From Sinorhizobium meliloti 4H41 (GTDB taxonomy: Bacteria > Pseudomonadota > Alphaproteobacteria > Rhizobiales > Rhizobiaceae), in NCBI RefSeq assembly GCF_000375585.1, contig NZ_AQWP01000001.1:1130788-1194787 (forward strand): a DNA stretch of 64,000 nt, in the 5' to 3' direction. This document shows, one piece after another, positions 23,246 to 31,600 of this stretch. The notes beneath the pieces are model-generated. The model saw only the letters and a list, made by a program, of their open reading frames with translations. It ran no database searches and was not told the origin of the DNA. A program made the translations under genes and the position numbers. Position 1 is the first letter of the stretch; the number at the start of each line of letters is the position of its first letter.

Positions 23246-23728
23246 ATGGCTACCTACCAGACCACCTACACGAATGCTCCTCCGAAGGGCCTGCACGGCC
23301 AGATCGCTTCCGAGGAGAAGTGCAACAAGATCAGCCGCACGGTCGAGAACCTGGGCGGCGTGCGCTTCGGTCAGCCGGTTCAGCGCGGCGCCACAGACCA
23401 CGGTGTTGTGCCATTTGCGGCCGGCGGCGAATTCATCGGCATCGCCGTGCTGAACCCGGCCGTTCCGGCAGATGTGCTCGTGCCCGACTCTTATCCCCGG
23501 TACTTCACCGGCGCATTCATGACGATGGGCACCATGTACGTCACGGCCGGCGCTGCCGTCGGGCAGGGTGATGCTGTTTTCTACAACACGCTGACCCATC
23601 GCTACGTCAACGCCGCCGGCGCCAACATCGTCGGCCCCATCCCCGATGCAGTTTTCGACACGTCCGGCGCGAATGGCGCAATCGTCGAGATCGCGCTTCG
23701 TCTGCGCGCTTCGGCCCCGGCAGCCTGA
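23246..23728 (+). CDS. DUF2190-type capsid decoration/cement protein
   Basis: A 160-aa protein: NAPPKGLHGQIASEEKCN, then GGEFIGIAVLNPAVPADV, MGTMYVTAGAAVGQGDAVFY and GAIVEIALRL. The beta-rich pattern around AAVGQGDAVFY is the DUF2190/structural-cement signature. Such proteins bind the outside of the capsid to stabilise it. It lies directly upstream of the major capsid gene, the usual order. Confidence 0.8.
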   Translation: MATYQTTYTNAPPKGLHGQIASEEKCNKISRTVENLGGVRFGQPVQRGATDHGVVPFAAGGEFIGIAVLNPAVPADVLVPDSYPRYFTGAFMTMGTMYVTAGAAVGQGDAVFYNTLTHRYVNAAGANIVGPIPDAVFDTSGANGAIVEIALRLRASAPAA

Positions 23729-23748
23729 TCAGGGAAAGGACCTGAACC

Positions 23749-24717
23749 ATGAACCAGATCATCCGTCAGGCCTTCGCTGATGCGCAGGCCGCGTTCCCCT
23801 TCGTCATCGCGCAGGGGCGCAACATCGAAACCCGCATCTACCAGCGGCGGTACCCGACCTTCAACTACGGCGCTCACGTGCCCGTGGTGACGGAAGGCAA
23901 CGCCTGGGCGATCGGGACGACGTTCTTCACGGTCGATACCGCAGGCGAGGCGAAATTCCTCTCCGGCGCAGGTACCGACATGCCCTTCAACCAGGCCACG
24001 AAGGACATGGCCAGCCATGACTTCGCGATGATCGGCTCCGGCTGGGAGTGGAACCTCGAGGAGGTCAACCAGGCTGCCCTCTACGGCATCGACCTGAACG
24101 GCACCAAGGCCATGTCGGCTTCGGACAAGGTCGAGCGCCTGCTCAACTCGGTTGCGATGGTTGGCACGACCGAGAAGAACTGGACCGGCTTCGTCAACGA
24201 CCCGCAGGTCTCGCGTGTCGACGTTGCCGCGGATGGCACGGGCTCTTCGACCTTCTGGTCGGCGAAGTCCAACGATCAGATCCTTCGGGACATCAACGAC
24301 CTGATTTCCAGCGTTCGGGAGAACACGTCGGAAGTGGAATGGGTCGACACGCTGCGGCTGCCGCCGGAAGCGTTCCGCCTCATCGCCACCCGCCGCCTCG
24401 GCGAAGGCGACGGCCTTCTGACCCTCCTGGAATACATCCGCCGCAACAACGTCTACACGGCGGAAACGGGGCAGCCGCTCGACATCCAGCCGCTGCGCGA
24501 GCTCGCCACGGCGTCCCAGGACGGCGGCGGCCGCATGGTCGTGTATCGCCGGGATTCGGAAGTTCTCCGCTTCCACCTGCCGATGCCGCGCCGTGTCCTC
24601 CAGCCGCGCCAGAAGTCCATCATGGGCTTCGAGACCGGCATCATCGCCCGTACCGGCGGTACCGAATGGCGCCTGCCCGGTGCTGCCGCCTACGGCGACG
24701 AAATCACCGCACCGTAA
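23749..24717 (+). CDS. major capsid protein (DUF2184 type)
   Basis: A 322-aa protein with the HK97-like DUF2184 pattern: an N-terminal YQRRYPTFNYGAHVPV arm, WAIGTTFFTVDTAG, SHDFAMIGSGWEWNLEEVNQ, then DTLRLPPEAFRLIATRRLG and a C-terminal GFETGIIARTGGTEWRLPG. It should be the most abundant late protein. An AGGGAAAGGA tract upstream of the ATG provides a strong ribosome binding site, as expected. Confidence 0.9.
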   Translation: MNQIIRQAFADAQAAFPFVIAQGRNIETRIYQRRYPTFNYGAHVPVVTEGNAWAIGTTFFTVDTAGEAKFLSGAGTDMPFNQATKDMASHDFAMIGSGWEWNLEEVNQAALYGIDLNGTKAMSASDKVERLLNSVAMVGTTEKNWTGFVNDPQVSRVDVAADGTGSSTFWSAKSNDQILRDINDLISSVRENTSEVEWVDTLRLPPEAFRLIATRRLGEGDGLLTLLEYIRRNNVYTAETGQPLDIQPLRELATASQDGGGRMVVYRRDSEVLRFHLPMPRRVLQPRQKSIMGFETGIIARTGGTEWRLPGAAAYGDEITAP

Positions 24718-24731
24718 TCGGAGGATCAGTC

Positions 24732-25073
24732 ATGAAGGTCACCAACAACAGCAAGGCGTTGCAGGGCGTCCGCTCGAAAGGGCGGGCGGTCTACATCCCA
24801 CCGGGTGAGACCCGCGACGTCGACCTTGAAGGGGTCGATTTCGAAAAGGCCAAGCGCCTTCGCTTCCTCAAGATCGAGGGCGTCTCCAAGGCTGCAAGCA
24901 ACCAGGACGGCGACGGTCCGAAGACGGCACTTGAGGTGCTCGAAATGGCGAAGGACCAGAACGTGCAGTTCATGTCCTTCAAGTCGGCTGCCAAGAAGCT
25001 GCTTGGCGAAAAGACTCCGTCCACCAAGGACGAGATCGTCGCTGCTCTCGAAGAGATGGCAACGCAGCCCTGA
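24732..25073 (+). CDS. small head-region protein with HeH-like C-terminus
   Basis: A 113-aa protein starting MKVTNNSKALQGVRSKGRAV. The first half is a beta domain with an IPPGETRDVDL turn; the second half ends in a helix-extended-helix-like KLLGEKTPSTKDEIVAALEE, common in phage proteins encoded between capsid and connector genes. ATG 24732 is 15 bases after the capsid stop, with a GGAGG-like site. Probably a head accessory or completion protein. Confidence 0.65.
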   Translation: MKVTNNSKALQGVRSKGRAVYIPPGETRDVDLEGVDFEKAKRLRFLKIEGVSKAASNQDGDGPKTALEVLEMAKDQNVQFMSFKSAAKKLLGEKTPSTKDEIVAALEEMATQP

Positions 25074-25124
25074 CAATCAGCCCGGCGGTAACCTGCCGGG
25101 CCTACTCTTGCATCGGAGATCGAC

Positions 25125-25619
25125 ATGGCTGGATACGGCGATAATGCAGGCTTCACGTCTTACGCTGAGGCGGCCGGCTATGTCTTTCCCGATGGCACGA
25201 CCGATGCCCAGAAGACCGCCGCACGTCAGCGCGGTTCTCTGGTGATCGATCGGTATGAGCCGAAGTTTAGCGGCCGGCGGACAGGCGGATACTCTCAGGA
25301 GCGCGCATGGCCGCGCACCGGCGCCACGACCTATTACGGGGAGGCGATACCTTCGACCGAAACGCCGGTCGCCATCGTCAACGCCTCGTATGAGGCGGCA
25401 TTCCTTGAGTTGACGAACCCCGGCAGCCTTTCGCCAGTCGTGACCGGATCGCAAACGGTGAAGCGCGAGAAGATCGGACAGCTTGAGGTCGAGTATTCAA
25501 CTTCCTCTTCAACGGACATCGACGATCTGGTCGCGCTCGCGACGCCTGTCGTTACCACGATCGAGGGGCTTCTCTGGCCGTTCCTCGTCCCGTGTTTCCC
25601 TGGTGCTCTGGTGGTCTGA
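25125..25619 (+). CDS. DnaT-like head-tail connector protein
   Basis: A 164-aa protein with the DnaT_2-like pattern used by small head-tail connectors: NAGFTSYAEAAGYVFPDG, ARQRGSLVIDRYEPKFSGR, and AWPRTGATTYYGEAIPSTE, then VAIVNASYEAAFLEL. It starts 51 bases after the previous gene and its stop TGATG overlaps the next start. It joins the portal ring to the tail. Confidence 0.8.
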   Translation: MAGYGDNAGFTSYAEAAGYVFPDGTTDAQKTAARQRGSLVIDRYEPKFSGRRTGGYSQERAWPRTGATTYYGEAIPSTETPVAIVNASYEAAFLELTNPGSLSPVVTGSQTVKREKIGQLEVEYSTSSSTDIDDLVALATPVVTTIEGLLWPFLVPCFPGALVV

Positions 25620-25984
25620 TGGCGAACCCGATCTATGCACGCCTGCAGGCGACCGCCCAGCGCCTCATCGCCAAATACGGCCAGGCCGGTACCGTCACAC
25701 GCCTTGAGCCTCCGGATCCTGTCTATGGGGGAGAGCCGGTCCTCACATCGTACCCGGCCACGCTGGTGGCGATGGCCTACGAGGCCCGCTACGTCGACGG
25801 AACGGTCATTCTCAGCGGGGATATGCAGATTTACATCTCCGCGGTCGGCCTCCCGATCGAGCCGACCGTCGGCGACGTCGTCACCGCCAATGGCAAAGAT
25901 TACGCCATCGTTGCCGGCGACCCGAACAAATATGACGGCGTTACGCCGGTCGTGTTCATCGTGCAGGGAAGGATTGCGGCTTAG
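25619..25984 (+). CDS. head-tail joining protein
   Basis: A 121-aa beta-rich protein starting MANPIYARLQATAQRLIAKY, followed by GTVTRLEPPDPVYGGEPV, LVAMAYEARYVDGTVILSGD and PTVGDVVTANGKDYAIV. This is the pattern of the small connector or neck proteins encoded between the DnaT-like connector and minor head genes. It is coupled by TGATG. Exact role not certain. Confidence 0.65.
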   Translation: MANPIYARLQATAQRLIAKYGQAGTVTRLEPPDPVYGGEPVLTSYPATLVAMAYEARYVDGTVILSGDMQIYISAVGLPIEPTVGDVVTANGKDYAIVAGDPNKYDGVTPVVFIVQGRIAA

Positions 25985-26008
25985 CTGAGGTCGGCCAGAA
26001 AACGTGGA

Positions 26009-26206
26009 TTACGTTACAAGCCAAACCAAGTGGAGATCGCGCTCGTCAACAAACCGGATCTCAAGAGGCAACCGATCGAACCGCGAGCAGCCAAGTGGAG
26101 GAGGTTGAGCAATCACTATCGCCCCGTTTACGCCAAGCTCTTCAAGTTTGCGTTCGATTTCTATCATCTCCTCGTATGTTTTCGGTCCAGTGACATACAG
26201 TTCCAA
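26009..26206 (-). CDS. minus-strand accessory protein, unknown
   Basis: A 65-aa protein. I choose TTG 26206 because an AGGAGG Shine-Dalgarno lies 6 bases before it and translation from there gives a beta strand (LELYVTGPKTYEEM), a charged helix (IEIERKLEELGV) and more strands (NGAIVIAQPPP, LPLEIRFVDERD). It lies in the gap between two plus-strand head genes, antisense to them. Another probable moron gene of unknown role. Confidence 0.5.
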   Translation of the reverse strand: MELYVTGPKTYEEMIEIERKLEELGVNGAIVIAQPPPLGCSRFDRLPLEIRFVDERDLHLVWLVT

Positions 26207-26235
26207 AGCCCACCTCCTGCAGGGGATGATGTAGC

Positions 26236-27273
26236 ATGACCTTTGACGAACTCCTCGCCAAATATGAGCCAGCGCTCGCCGCGGCATTCAGGCAGGCTAT
26301 CGATGAGATCAAGTCGGGCATCGTCCTCCGCGTCGTGGTAGAGCGTTTGGAGCGTGGCGACATCAACGGCGCTATTGAGGCAATGCACCTGGAGCCGGAG
26401 GCATTCTCGGCGCTTGAAATAGCCCTGACAGAGGCCTTCAATGCCGGCGGCATCAATGCGGTCGGAGAGCTTCCGAACCTGGCCGAGCCGGATGGAGCGC
26501 GCGTTATCTGGCGGTTCGGCGTTCGCAACCCCGTTGCCGAGGCGATCCTGCGCGATCTGTCCTCGACGATGGTCACGCACATCACCGATGACCAGCGGCA
26601 GGGCATCCGCCAGGCGCTCGAGCAGGGGCTTGCGCGCGGCGCCAACCCGAGATCGACGGCCCTCGACGTCGTCGGCCGTCAGAGCCGCGTCACCGGCCGC
26701 CGAGAGGGCGGATTGATTGGGCTCACGCGGTACCAGATCGAGTTCATCGAGCGCGCTCGAGTTCACCTGGCTTCGGGCGACCCCGAGCTGATGAAGAAGT
26801 ATTTCGAGCTCACGACGCGCGACAAGCGTTTTGACCGGACCGTCATGGCTGCGATACGCGCTGGAAAGCCGGTCACCGGAGAAACCCTGACGCGGATCAT
26901 CGGCAGGCTTCGCGATAAGAACCTGCTTCTCCGCGGGGAAATGCTGGCCCGCACCGAAACCATGATGGCTCTGGGCTCCGCGCGGGATGAAGCGATGCGG
27001 CAGCAGATCGAGGCCGGGAAGGTGCAGGCCCAGGACGTCAAGAAGCGCTGGCATTCGGCCGGAGACAACCGGGTGAGGCATACGCACCGGGTTCTGAACG
27101 GTCAGGCCGTCGGTATCGACGAGGTATTCCAGAGCCCGAGCGGCGCCACGCTGCGCTACCCGGGCGACCCGCGCGCGCCGATCAGCGAAATATCGGGCTG
27201 CCGCTGCTGGTGCGAGTATGACGTCGACTACATCTCCGCAGGGCTGCGGCGGTACCGGGCGAGGGCGGCCTGA
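26236..27273 (+). CDS. minor head morphogenesis protein (Mu F-like)
   Basis: A 345-aa protein. The C-terminal third carries the Mu F/SPP1 gp7 signature: RGEMLARTETMMALGSARDE, then KKRWHSAGDNRVRHTHRVLN, GIDEVFQSPSGATLRYPGDP and ISGCRCWCEYDVDY. The N-terminal part is helical. Such proteins are present in a few copies at the portal vertex and help DNA ejection or head assembly. Its last base overlaps the next start. Confidence 0.85.
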   Translation: MTFDELLAKYEPALAAAFRQAIDEIKSGIVLRVVVERLERGDINGAIEAMHLEPEAFSALEIALTEAFNAGGINAVGELPNLAEPDGARVIWRFGVRNPVAEAILRDLSSTMVTHITDDQRQGIRQALEQGLARGANPRSTALDVVGRQSRVTGRREGGLIGLTRYQIEFIERARVHLASGDPELMKKYFELTTRDKRFDRTVMAAIRAGKPVTGETLTRIIGRLRDKNLLLRGEMLARTETMMALGSARDEAMRQQIEAGKVQAQDVKKRWHSAGDNRVRHTHRVLNGQAVGIDEVFQSPSGATLRYPGDPRAPISEISGCRCWCEYDVDYISAGLRRYRARAA

Positions 27274-27719
27274 TGGCGAACCTCAAGTTCAGCGCTCAAA
27301 TCGCGGCATGGGCTGAAAAGGTTCCGGAGGCTGTCGAGGCGATATTCAAGGAGAGCACGAAGGAAATCGTGCGCGAGATGCAGACGCCGCGCGGAGCCGG
27401 CGGACGGATGCGCGTTGATACCGGGTTCCTCCGGGCTTCGCTCATGGCATCCACCGCCGCCATGCCATCAATCAACCCCGCTGCCCAGCCGGTCGAGGGC
27501 GGGGCCTACACCTATAACGATGGGCAAATCGAGGCGGTCATCGCCGGGGCTGCAGTCGGTGACACGCTGTATTTCGGCTACACAGCGGCGTACGCGGGCC
27601 ACCGCGAATACGGCGCCAATGGGCAGCCGCCCGATGCGTTCGTTCGTCTTGCTGTCCAGAATTGGGGAATGACGGTCGACCGCACCGCGAAGACGGTCAA
27701 GGCTGCGTTTGGTCCTTGA
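27273..27719 (+). CDS. HK97 gp10-like head-tail/tail completion protein
   Basis: A 148-aa protein: KVPEAVEAIFKESTKEIVRE helix, then GRMRVDTGFLRASLMAS, DTLYFGYTAAYAGHREYGAN, and AFVRLAVQNW. The DTG-FLR-S and YA-H-EYG patterns are the marks of HK97 gp10-type connector proteins. It is placed as expected before the tail terminator gene. Confidence 0.85.
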   Translation: MANLKFSAQIAAWAEKVPEAVEAIFKESTKEIVREMQTPRGAGGRMRVDTGFLRASLMASTAAMPSINPAAQPVEGGAYTYNDGQIEAVIAGAAVGDTLYFGYTAAYAGHREYGANGQPPDAFVRLAVQNWGMTVDRTAKTVKAAFGP

Positions 27720-27906
27720 TTGCCCGGTTGCCGTCGCTGCCTTCCTCGGCGGCCATGAGCAGCCCAAGGGACAGCAGCATCAACGACTTCTCGGCGGCGC
27801 GTAGGGCCGTCTCAGCGCGAACCGTGTCACCAGTCGCCTGCGCGAGAGTCATCCTCGCGTTGGTCAGCAGGTCATGCGCCTGGTTGTCGGTCAGCTTTTC
27901 GGACAT
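27697..27906 (-). CDS. minus-strand small helical protein, possible
   Basis: A 69-aa protein starting MSEKLTDNQAHDLLTNARMT, two amphipathic helices with a short hydrophobic LLSLGLLMAA stretch. It fills the only gap (about 200 bases) between the gp10-like and tail terminator genes. No good Shine-Dalgarno is seen for this ATG or for the in-frame ATG at 27918. Protein-like composition is the main support, so it may be a real accessory gene or a chance frame. Confidence 0.4.
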   Translation of the reverse strand: MSEKLTDNQAHDLLTNARMTLAQATGDTVRAETALRAAEKSLMLLSLGLLMAAEEGSDGNRAIKDQTQP

Positions 27907-27919
27907 GAGGAATTGATAC

Positions 27920-28336
27920 ATGGCGGTCGGTATCGACGCAATCATCTTCAAGGCGTTGACGGATCATCTGCTGACGATGACGCCGGCGCTCCCCATCGCT
28001 GCGCCTAACGTGGTGTTCCCGGCGGCAGGGCAACCCATGCCCTCGAAGTACCTGTCTGTATCGTTCCTGCCCAACCAGACGCGGGAGATCACCTTGGGAG
28101 ACGACCCGCAGCAGAAACGGGGTCTCTATCAGGTGTCGGTCGTGTTCGCCGTCGGCGTGGGGATCATTGGTGCACTCGAGACAGTCGAGACGATCATCTC
28201 GCTATTCAAAAACCGATCGCTGTTTGCTTCTGGCGTGAAGGTGACGATCAGCAGCGAACCCTGGGCGTCAGGCCCGATCCAGGAAGGAAACCGGGTCCAG
28301 ATCCCGGTCACCATCCCATACTACTGTTTTGCCTAG
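27920..28336 (+). CDS. tail terminator-like protein (DUF4128 type)
   Basis: A 138-aa protein: an N-terminal helix GIDAIIFKALTDHLLTMTP, then QPMPSKYLSVSFLPNQTRE, GLYQVSVVFAVGVGIIGALE and VTISSEPWASGPIQEGNRV. This strand-helix order fits the DUF4128/lambda gpU-like tail terminator that caps the tail tube at the head end. Position just before the tube gene agrees. Confidence 0.75.
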   Translation: MAVGIDAIIFKALTDHLLTMTPALPIAAPNVVFPAAGQPMPSKYLSVSFLPNQTREITLGDDPQQKRGLYQVSVVFAVGVGIIGALETVETIISLFKNRSLFASGVKVTISSEPWASGPIQEGNRVQIPVTIPYYCFA

Positions 28337-28351
28337 GAAAGGATCCGAACA

Positions 28352-28840
28352 ATGGCAGGCTTGAAGACGACCCTTGCGGGGGCGAAAGTCTACATCAGCA
28401 CGGCGGCCGTTACGCTGCCACTCGACGCAGCCGGATTCGGCGCTCTTACCTTCACGGAGATCACGAGCGTCGGCAATCTTGGCGACTATGGTGCCGCCCC
28501 GAATATCATCAATTACAACACGCTCGATACTGAGGTCATGTCAAAGGCCAAGGGCGTCGAGGATGCCGGAGAATTGGCGATCGAAGTTGCCCGCATCTTT
28601 GACGATCCCGGCCAGATCGCAATCCGCGCTGCTGCGGCAACCAAGTTCAACTACGCGATCAAGGTCGAATACGCCGACGCTCCGACCCCGTCCTGGTCGA
28701 ACACGATCATGTACGCCGCCGGCCCGGTTTCCGGTCCCCAGCTTCTCGGCGGCGGCACTGACGATTTCATCAGGGAGTCGTACACGGTCGCCTTCACCGA
28801 TCAGCGCCCGATCTTCGTCGCCCCTGTCGAAACCCCGTAA
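28352..28840 (+). CDS. tail tube protein
   Basis: A 162-aa protein starting MAGLKTTLAGAKVYISTAAV, with FTEITSVGNLGDYGAAPNII, a strand of small residues, and DFIRESYTVAFTDQRPIFV. This beta-sandwich pattern is typical of siphovirus tail tube subunits. It lies between the tail terminator and the G/GT chaperones. AGGAAAGGA precedes the start by a few bases, a strong site for an abundant protein. Confidence 0.85.
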   Translation: MAGLKTTLAGAKVYISTAAVTLPLDAAGFGALTFTEITSVGNLGDYGAAPNIINYNTLDTEVMSKAKGVEDAGELAIEVARIFDDPGQIAIRAAAATKFNYAIKVEYADAPTPSWSNTIMYAAGPVSGPQLLGGGTDDFIRESYTVAFTDQRPIFVAPVETP

Positions 28841-28848
28841 GGTGATCA

Positions 28849-29223
28849 ATGGACCTGCTTTCCCTCAACCCAAACACGATCACCATTGACCTGAAGCATC
28901 CAGCGACCGGCGCTCCCCTCGGCGTGTCGGTCGAGCTCCAGAGCCTCGAAAGCGATGCGGTAAAGGCCGTGGAGCGGGCGCTGAAGAACAAGGCGCTTCG
29001 CGGCGGCCGGAACACTGTCACGGCGGAGAAGATCGAAGACAACACGATCGCTCTTTTGTCGGCCGCAATCGTGTCTTGGACGTTCTCCGGTGATGCCATG
29101 CTCGGCGACGACAAGAAGCCGGCCTGCAACGATGCGAACAAGCGCAAACTGCTCTCTGTGCCCGCCATCGCCAAGCAGATCGACAACGCCCTCGGAGACG
29201 AAGCGGCTTTTTTCGGCAGTTAG
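28849..29223 (+). CDS. tail assembly chaperone G-like protein
   Basis: A 124-aa protein (MDLLSLNPNTITIDLKHPAT start) with the usual beta-rich N-terminus and helical second half (VKAVERALKNKALRGGR, IVSWTFSG). In siphophages this gene makes the short chaperone that coats the tape measure during tail assembly. Near its end the sequence T TTT TTC allows a -1 shift into the overlapping T frame. The ordinary stop is TAG at 29221. Confidence 0.85.
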   Translation: MDLLSLNPNTITIDLKHPATGAPLGVSVELQSLESDAVKAVERALKNKALRGGRNTVTAEKIEDNTIALLSAAIVSWTFSGDAMLGDDKKPACNDANKRKLLSVPAIAKQIDNALGDEAAFFGS

Positions 29224-29612
29224 GCGATGAACTGGCGGCGACCGTCGCCCTCATCGTCAAGTACGACACCCCGGGATATGAACTCCGGGGCATGGGCGGG
29301 ATAAAGGAAACGCTATCCCGCCGCGAAATGAACGATCGGTTCGGTCAAGGGCATCTCAACCCTGATATCGAGCCGCCGGAAGACGGCGAACACCTGTGGG
29401 AATGGTTCTGGCACCTGTCGGGACATCGCCACCAGGGCATGAACGGCCCCCAGCCTCTCACCTATCAGGACGTCGAAACCTGGTCGCGAATGACCGGGAC
29501 GATCCTGCTGCGCGAAGAGGTGTTGATCCTGATGCAGATGGACACGGCGTTTCTCAATGCCGTCGCCGATGAGCACGAAGAACAGCGCAAGCGGGCGGAA
29601 GCCGACAAGTAA
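28849..29612 (+). CDS. tail assembly chaperone GT fusion (by -1 frameshift)
   Basis: Slippage at 29208-29214 joins the G-like protein to the -1 frame, giving about 254 aa. The T part reads RQLGDELAATVALIVKYDTP, then GYELRGMGGIKETLS and an acidic WEWFWHLSGHRHQG region, ending in a lysine/glutamate tail. The T frame has an internal ATG at 29292 but its coding character begins upstream of that, right at the slip site, so the fusion rather than a separate gene is the likely product. Both forms are needed in the family in a fixed ratio. Confidence 0.8.
29208..29214 (+). promoter_or_regulatory. -1 programmed frameshift site T_TTT_TTC
   Basis: In the frame of the G-like gene the codons are GCT TTT TTC, so the heptamer T TTT TTC fits the X XXY YYZ rule for -1 slippage. 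It lies 7 bases before the zero-frame stop. The -1 frame is open through 29612. This is the expected place and kind of signal for lambda-type G/GT chaperones. Confidence 0.8.
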
Positions 29613-29623
29613 CGGAGGATGCT

Positions 29624-31597
29624 ATGGCCGACGTAGCGACCCTTGGCATTGCCGTAGACAGCTCTGGCGTTGAAAAAGGGGCAAAGTCCCTTGACCAGCT
29701 CACGAATGCGGCCAAGCGTGCAGAAGCTGCCGCTGCCGGCGTCTCCGGTGCGACCAAGAACGCTGGCGCCGCGGCGTCCGCTGTTTCGACCGGAGCAAAC
29801 AATGCCGCTGCTGCGCTGAACCGGGAGAGCGTCGCGGCGACCAAAGCGGCCGGAGCCTTGCGGATGCACGCCGCAGCGGCAAACCAGAACGTGCGAGGCA
29901 TGACGGCCGCATCAATGAACGTCGGGAACCTCGCGGCCCAGTTCCAAGATATCGCCGTGACTTCGGCGATGGCGATGAGCCCGCTGCAGATCGCCCTTCA
30001 GCAGGGTACGCAGATCAGCGCGGTTCTGGGGCCAATGGGGGCCGCAGGCGCAGTCCAGGCACTCGGGCAAGCCTTCCTCTCGGTCCTGTCTCCCGTCAGC
30101 CTTGCCACGATTGCCATTGTGGGTCTATCGGCGGCTGGCCTGCAGATGGTGGATTGGCCGGCTTTGGCGGCTTCGGCATTGAACGGTCTTGCGTCGGTCC
30201 TTCAGACGATCGCTCCCTATGCCGCTATGGCTGCCGCTGGGCTTGCGCTGATCTACGCTCCGGCGGTGATTGGCGGGGTTATCAACCTCATCGCTCTGCT
30301 CGGGCGTCTTTCCGTCGCCGCGCTCAGCCTCGCGGCCTCCTTTGCCGCGGCAAACCCGGCTGTCGCCTTTGTGGCCGGCATTACTGCCGCCGTGGTCGCC
30401 GCCAACATCTTCCGGGAGGAGTTGGCCCAGATATTTGGCGTCGATATCGTCGAGACCGCCAAAAGCGGCGTGAACCTGATCATCGGCTCGTTTGTTGCCG
30501 CCTTCGAGGACATCAAGTTCGTTTGGGCGCAGCTTCCCAATATCATGGGTGCGGCCATCGTCGGAGCGGCAAACGCAGTCATCAGCGGCATGAACGCGAT
30601 GATTGCAAAAGCGACGGCGTTGCTGAACGGGTTCATCGCAGAGATCAACGGGATGCTCGGTTCTCTGCCTTTCGGGATGGGCGAGGGCGCATCGATCCCG
30701 AATATCGGCGACATGTCCGTCGGCATGATAGAAAACAGCTTCGCGAGTGACCTTTCAGGCGCTGTGGACGCGCGAAACACGGCGGTCGGGGCAGCGCTCA
30801 GCCGAGACTACCTCGGCGACATCGGCACTGCGATCTCTCAGGGCGCATCCACTGCAGCGGCGAAGTTGAAGGAGGTTGCTGCTGGACTAACCAACGTCGA
30901 GGCTGCAGCGGGGAAGGCTGGGGGCTCCGGCAAGAAGGCGGGAGAGGACACCGCCAAAGGATTCGACACCGCCAAAGAAGCCATGAAGCAGGCCGAAGAG
31001 GCCATGGGGTTCGCCAAGGACATCACCAAGGGCTTTATCTCCGATGTCAAATCGGGCTTGAAGAACGGCGAGGGCTTGTGGAAGTCGTTTGCCAATGCTG
31101 CCGTGAACGCCCTCGACAAGATCGCGGACAAGCTGCTCGACCAGGCCCTCAACAGTCTGTTCGCGCCGGCAAACGGCGGCGGTGGGCTGCTGGGTAGCAT
31201 CCTCGGCGGGATCTTCGGCGGTGGGCAGCTCGCAAGAGCGAAAGCGGGCGGAATTGGTCTCTATGCCGATGGCACGGCATCCGCGCGCGCGGGCATGGCG
31301 ATAGTTGGCGAAGAGGGGCCGGAGATCGTCCGGTTCCGCGGTGGCGAAAAGGTCATCCCTAACCATCAGCTAAAAGCCGCCAACTCCAATCGGAACGGAG
31401 GCGGGCAGGGCAGCGGCGGTATCGCCGGCGTCCGCGTCTATGTCGACCAGGACGGGAATTGGCAGGCCAAGGTTGAAAGCATCGCGCGCGGCGCTGCCTC
31501 GCAGGTCAGCGCCAACAACTTCGCGCAATACAACGAGCAGCAGCGCCGCGTTGGATTCGGGGAAACGCAGAAGCGATATGTCGCGCAGAAAGGTTGA
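29624..31597 (+). CDS. tail tape measure protein
   Basis: A 657-aa protein rich in Ala, with long helical stretches (KSLDQLTNAAKRAEAAAAGV), several hydrophobic segments in the middle (ALNGLASVLQTIAPYAAMAA, FVAGITAAVVAANIF) and a C-terminal part KSGLKNGEGLWKSFANAAVN followed by GLYADGTASARAGMAIVGEE. This is the classic tape measure layout. By the usual residue-to-length relation it predicts a tail of roughly 100 nm, a siphovirus-like morphology. It follows the G/GT genes as expected. Confidence 0.9.
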   Translation: MADVATLGIAVDSSGVEKGAKSLDQLTNAAKRAEAAAAGVSGATKNAGAAASAVSTGANNAAAALNRESVAATKAAGALRMHAAAANQNVRGMTAASMNVGNLAAQFQDIAVTSAMAMSPLQIALQQGTQISAVLGPMGAAGAVQALGQAFLSVLSPVSLATIAIVGLSAAGLQMVDWPALAASALNGLASVLQTIAPYAAMAAAGLALIYAPAVIGGVINLIALLGRLSVAALSLAASFAAANPAVAFVAGITAAVVAANIFREELAQIFGVDIVETAKSGVNLIIGSFVAAFEDIKFVWAQLPNIMGAAIVGAANAVISGMNAMIAKATALLNGFIAEINGMLGSLPFGMGEGASIPNIGDMSVGMIENSFASDLSGAVDARNTAVGAALSRDYLGDIGTAISQGASTAAAKLKEVAAGLTNVEAAAGKAGGSGKKAGEDTAKGFDTAKEAMKQAEEAMGFAKDITKGFISDVKSGLKNGEGLWKSFANAAVNALDKIADKLLDQALNSLFAPANGGGGLLGSILGGIFGGGQLARAKAGGIGLYADGTASARAGMAIVGEEGPEIVRFRGGEKVIPNHQLKAANSNRNGGGQGSGGIAGVRVYVDQDGNWQAKVESIARGAASQVSANNFAQYNEQQRRVGFGETQKRYVAQKG

Positions 31598-31600
31598 TCG

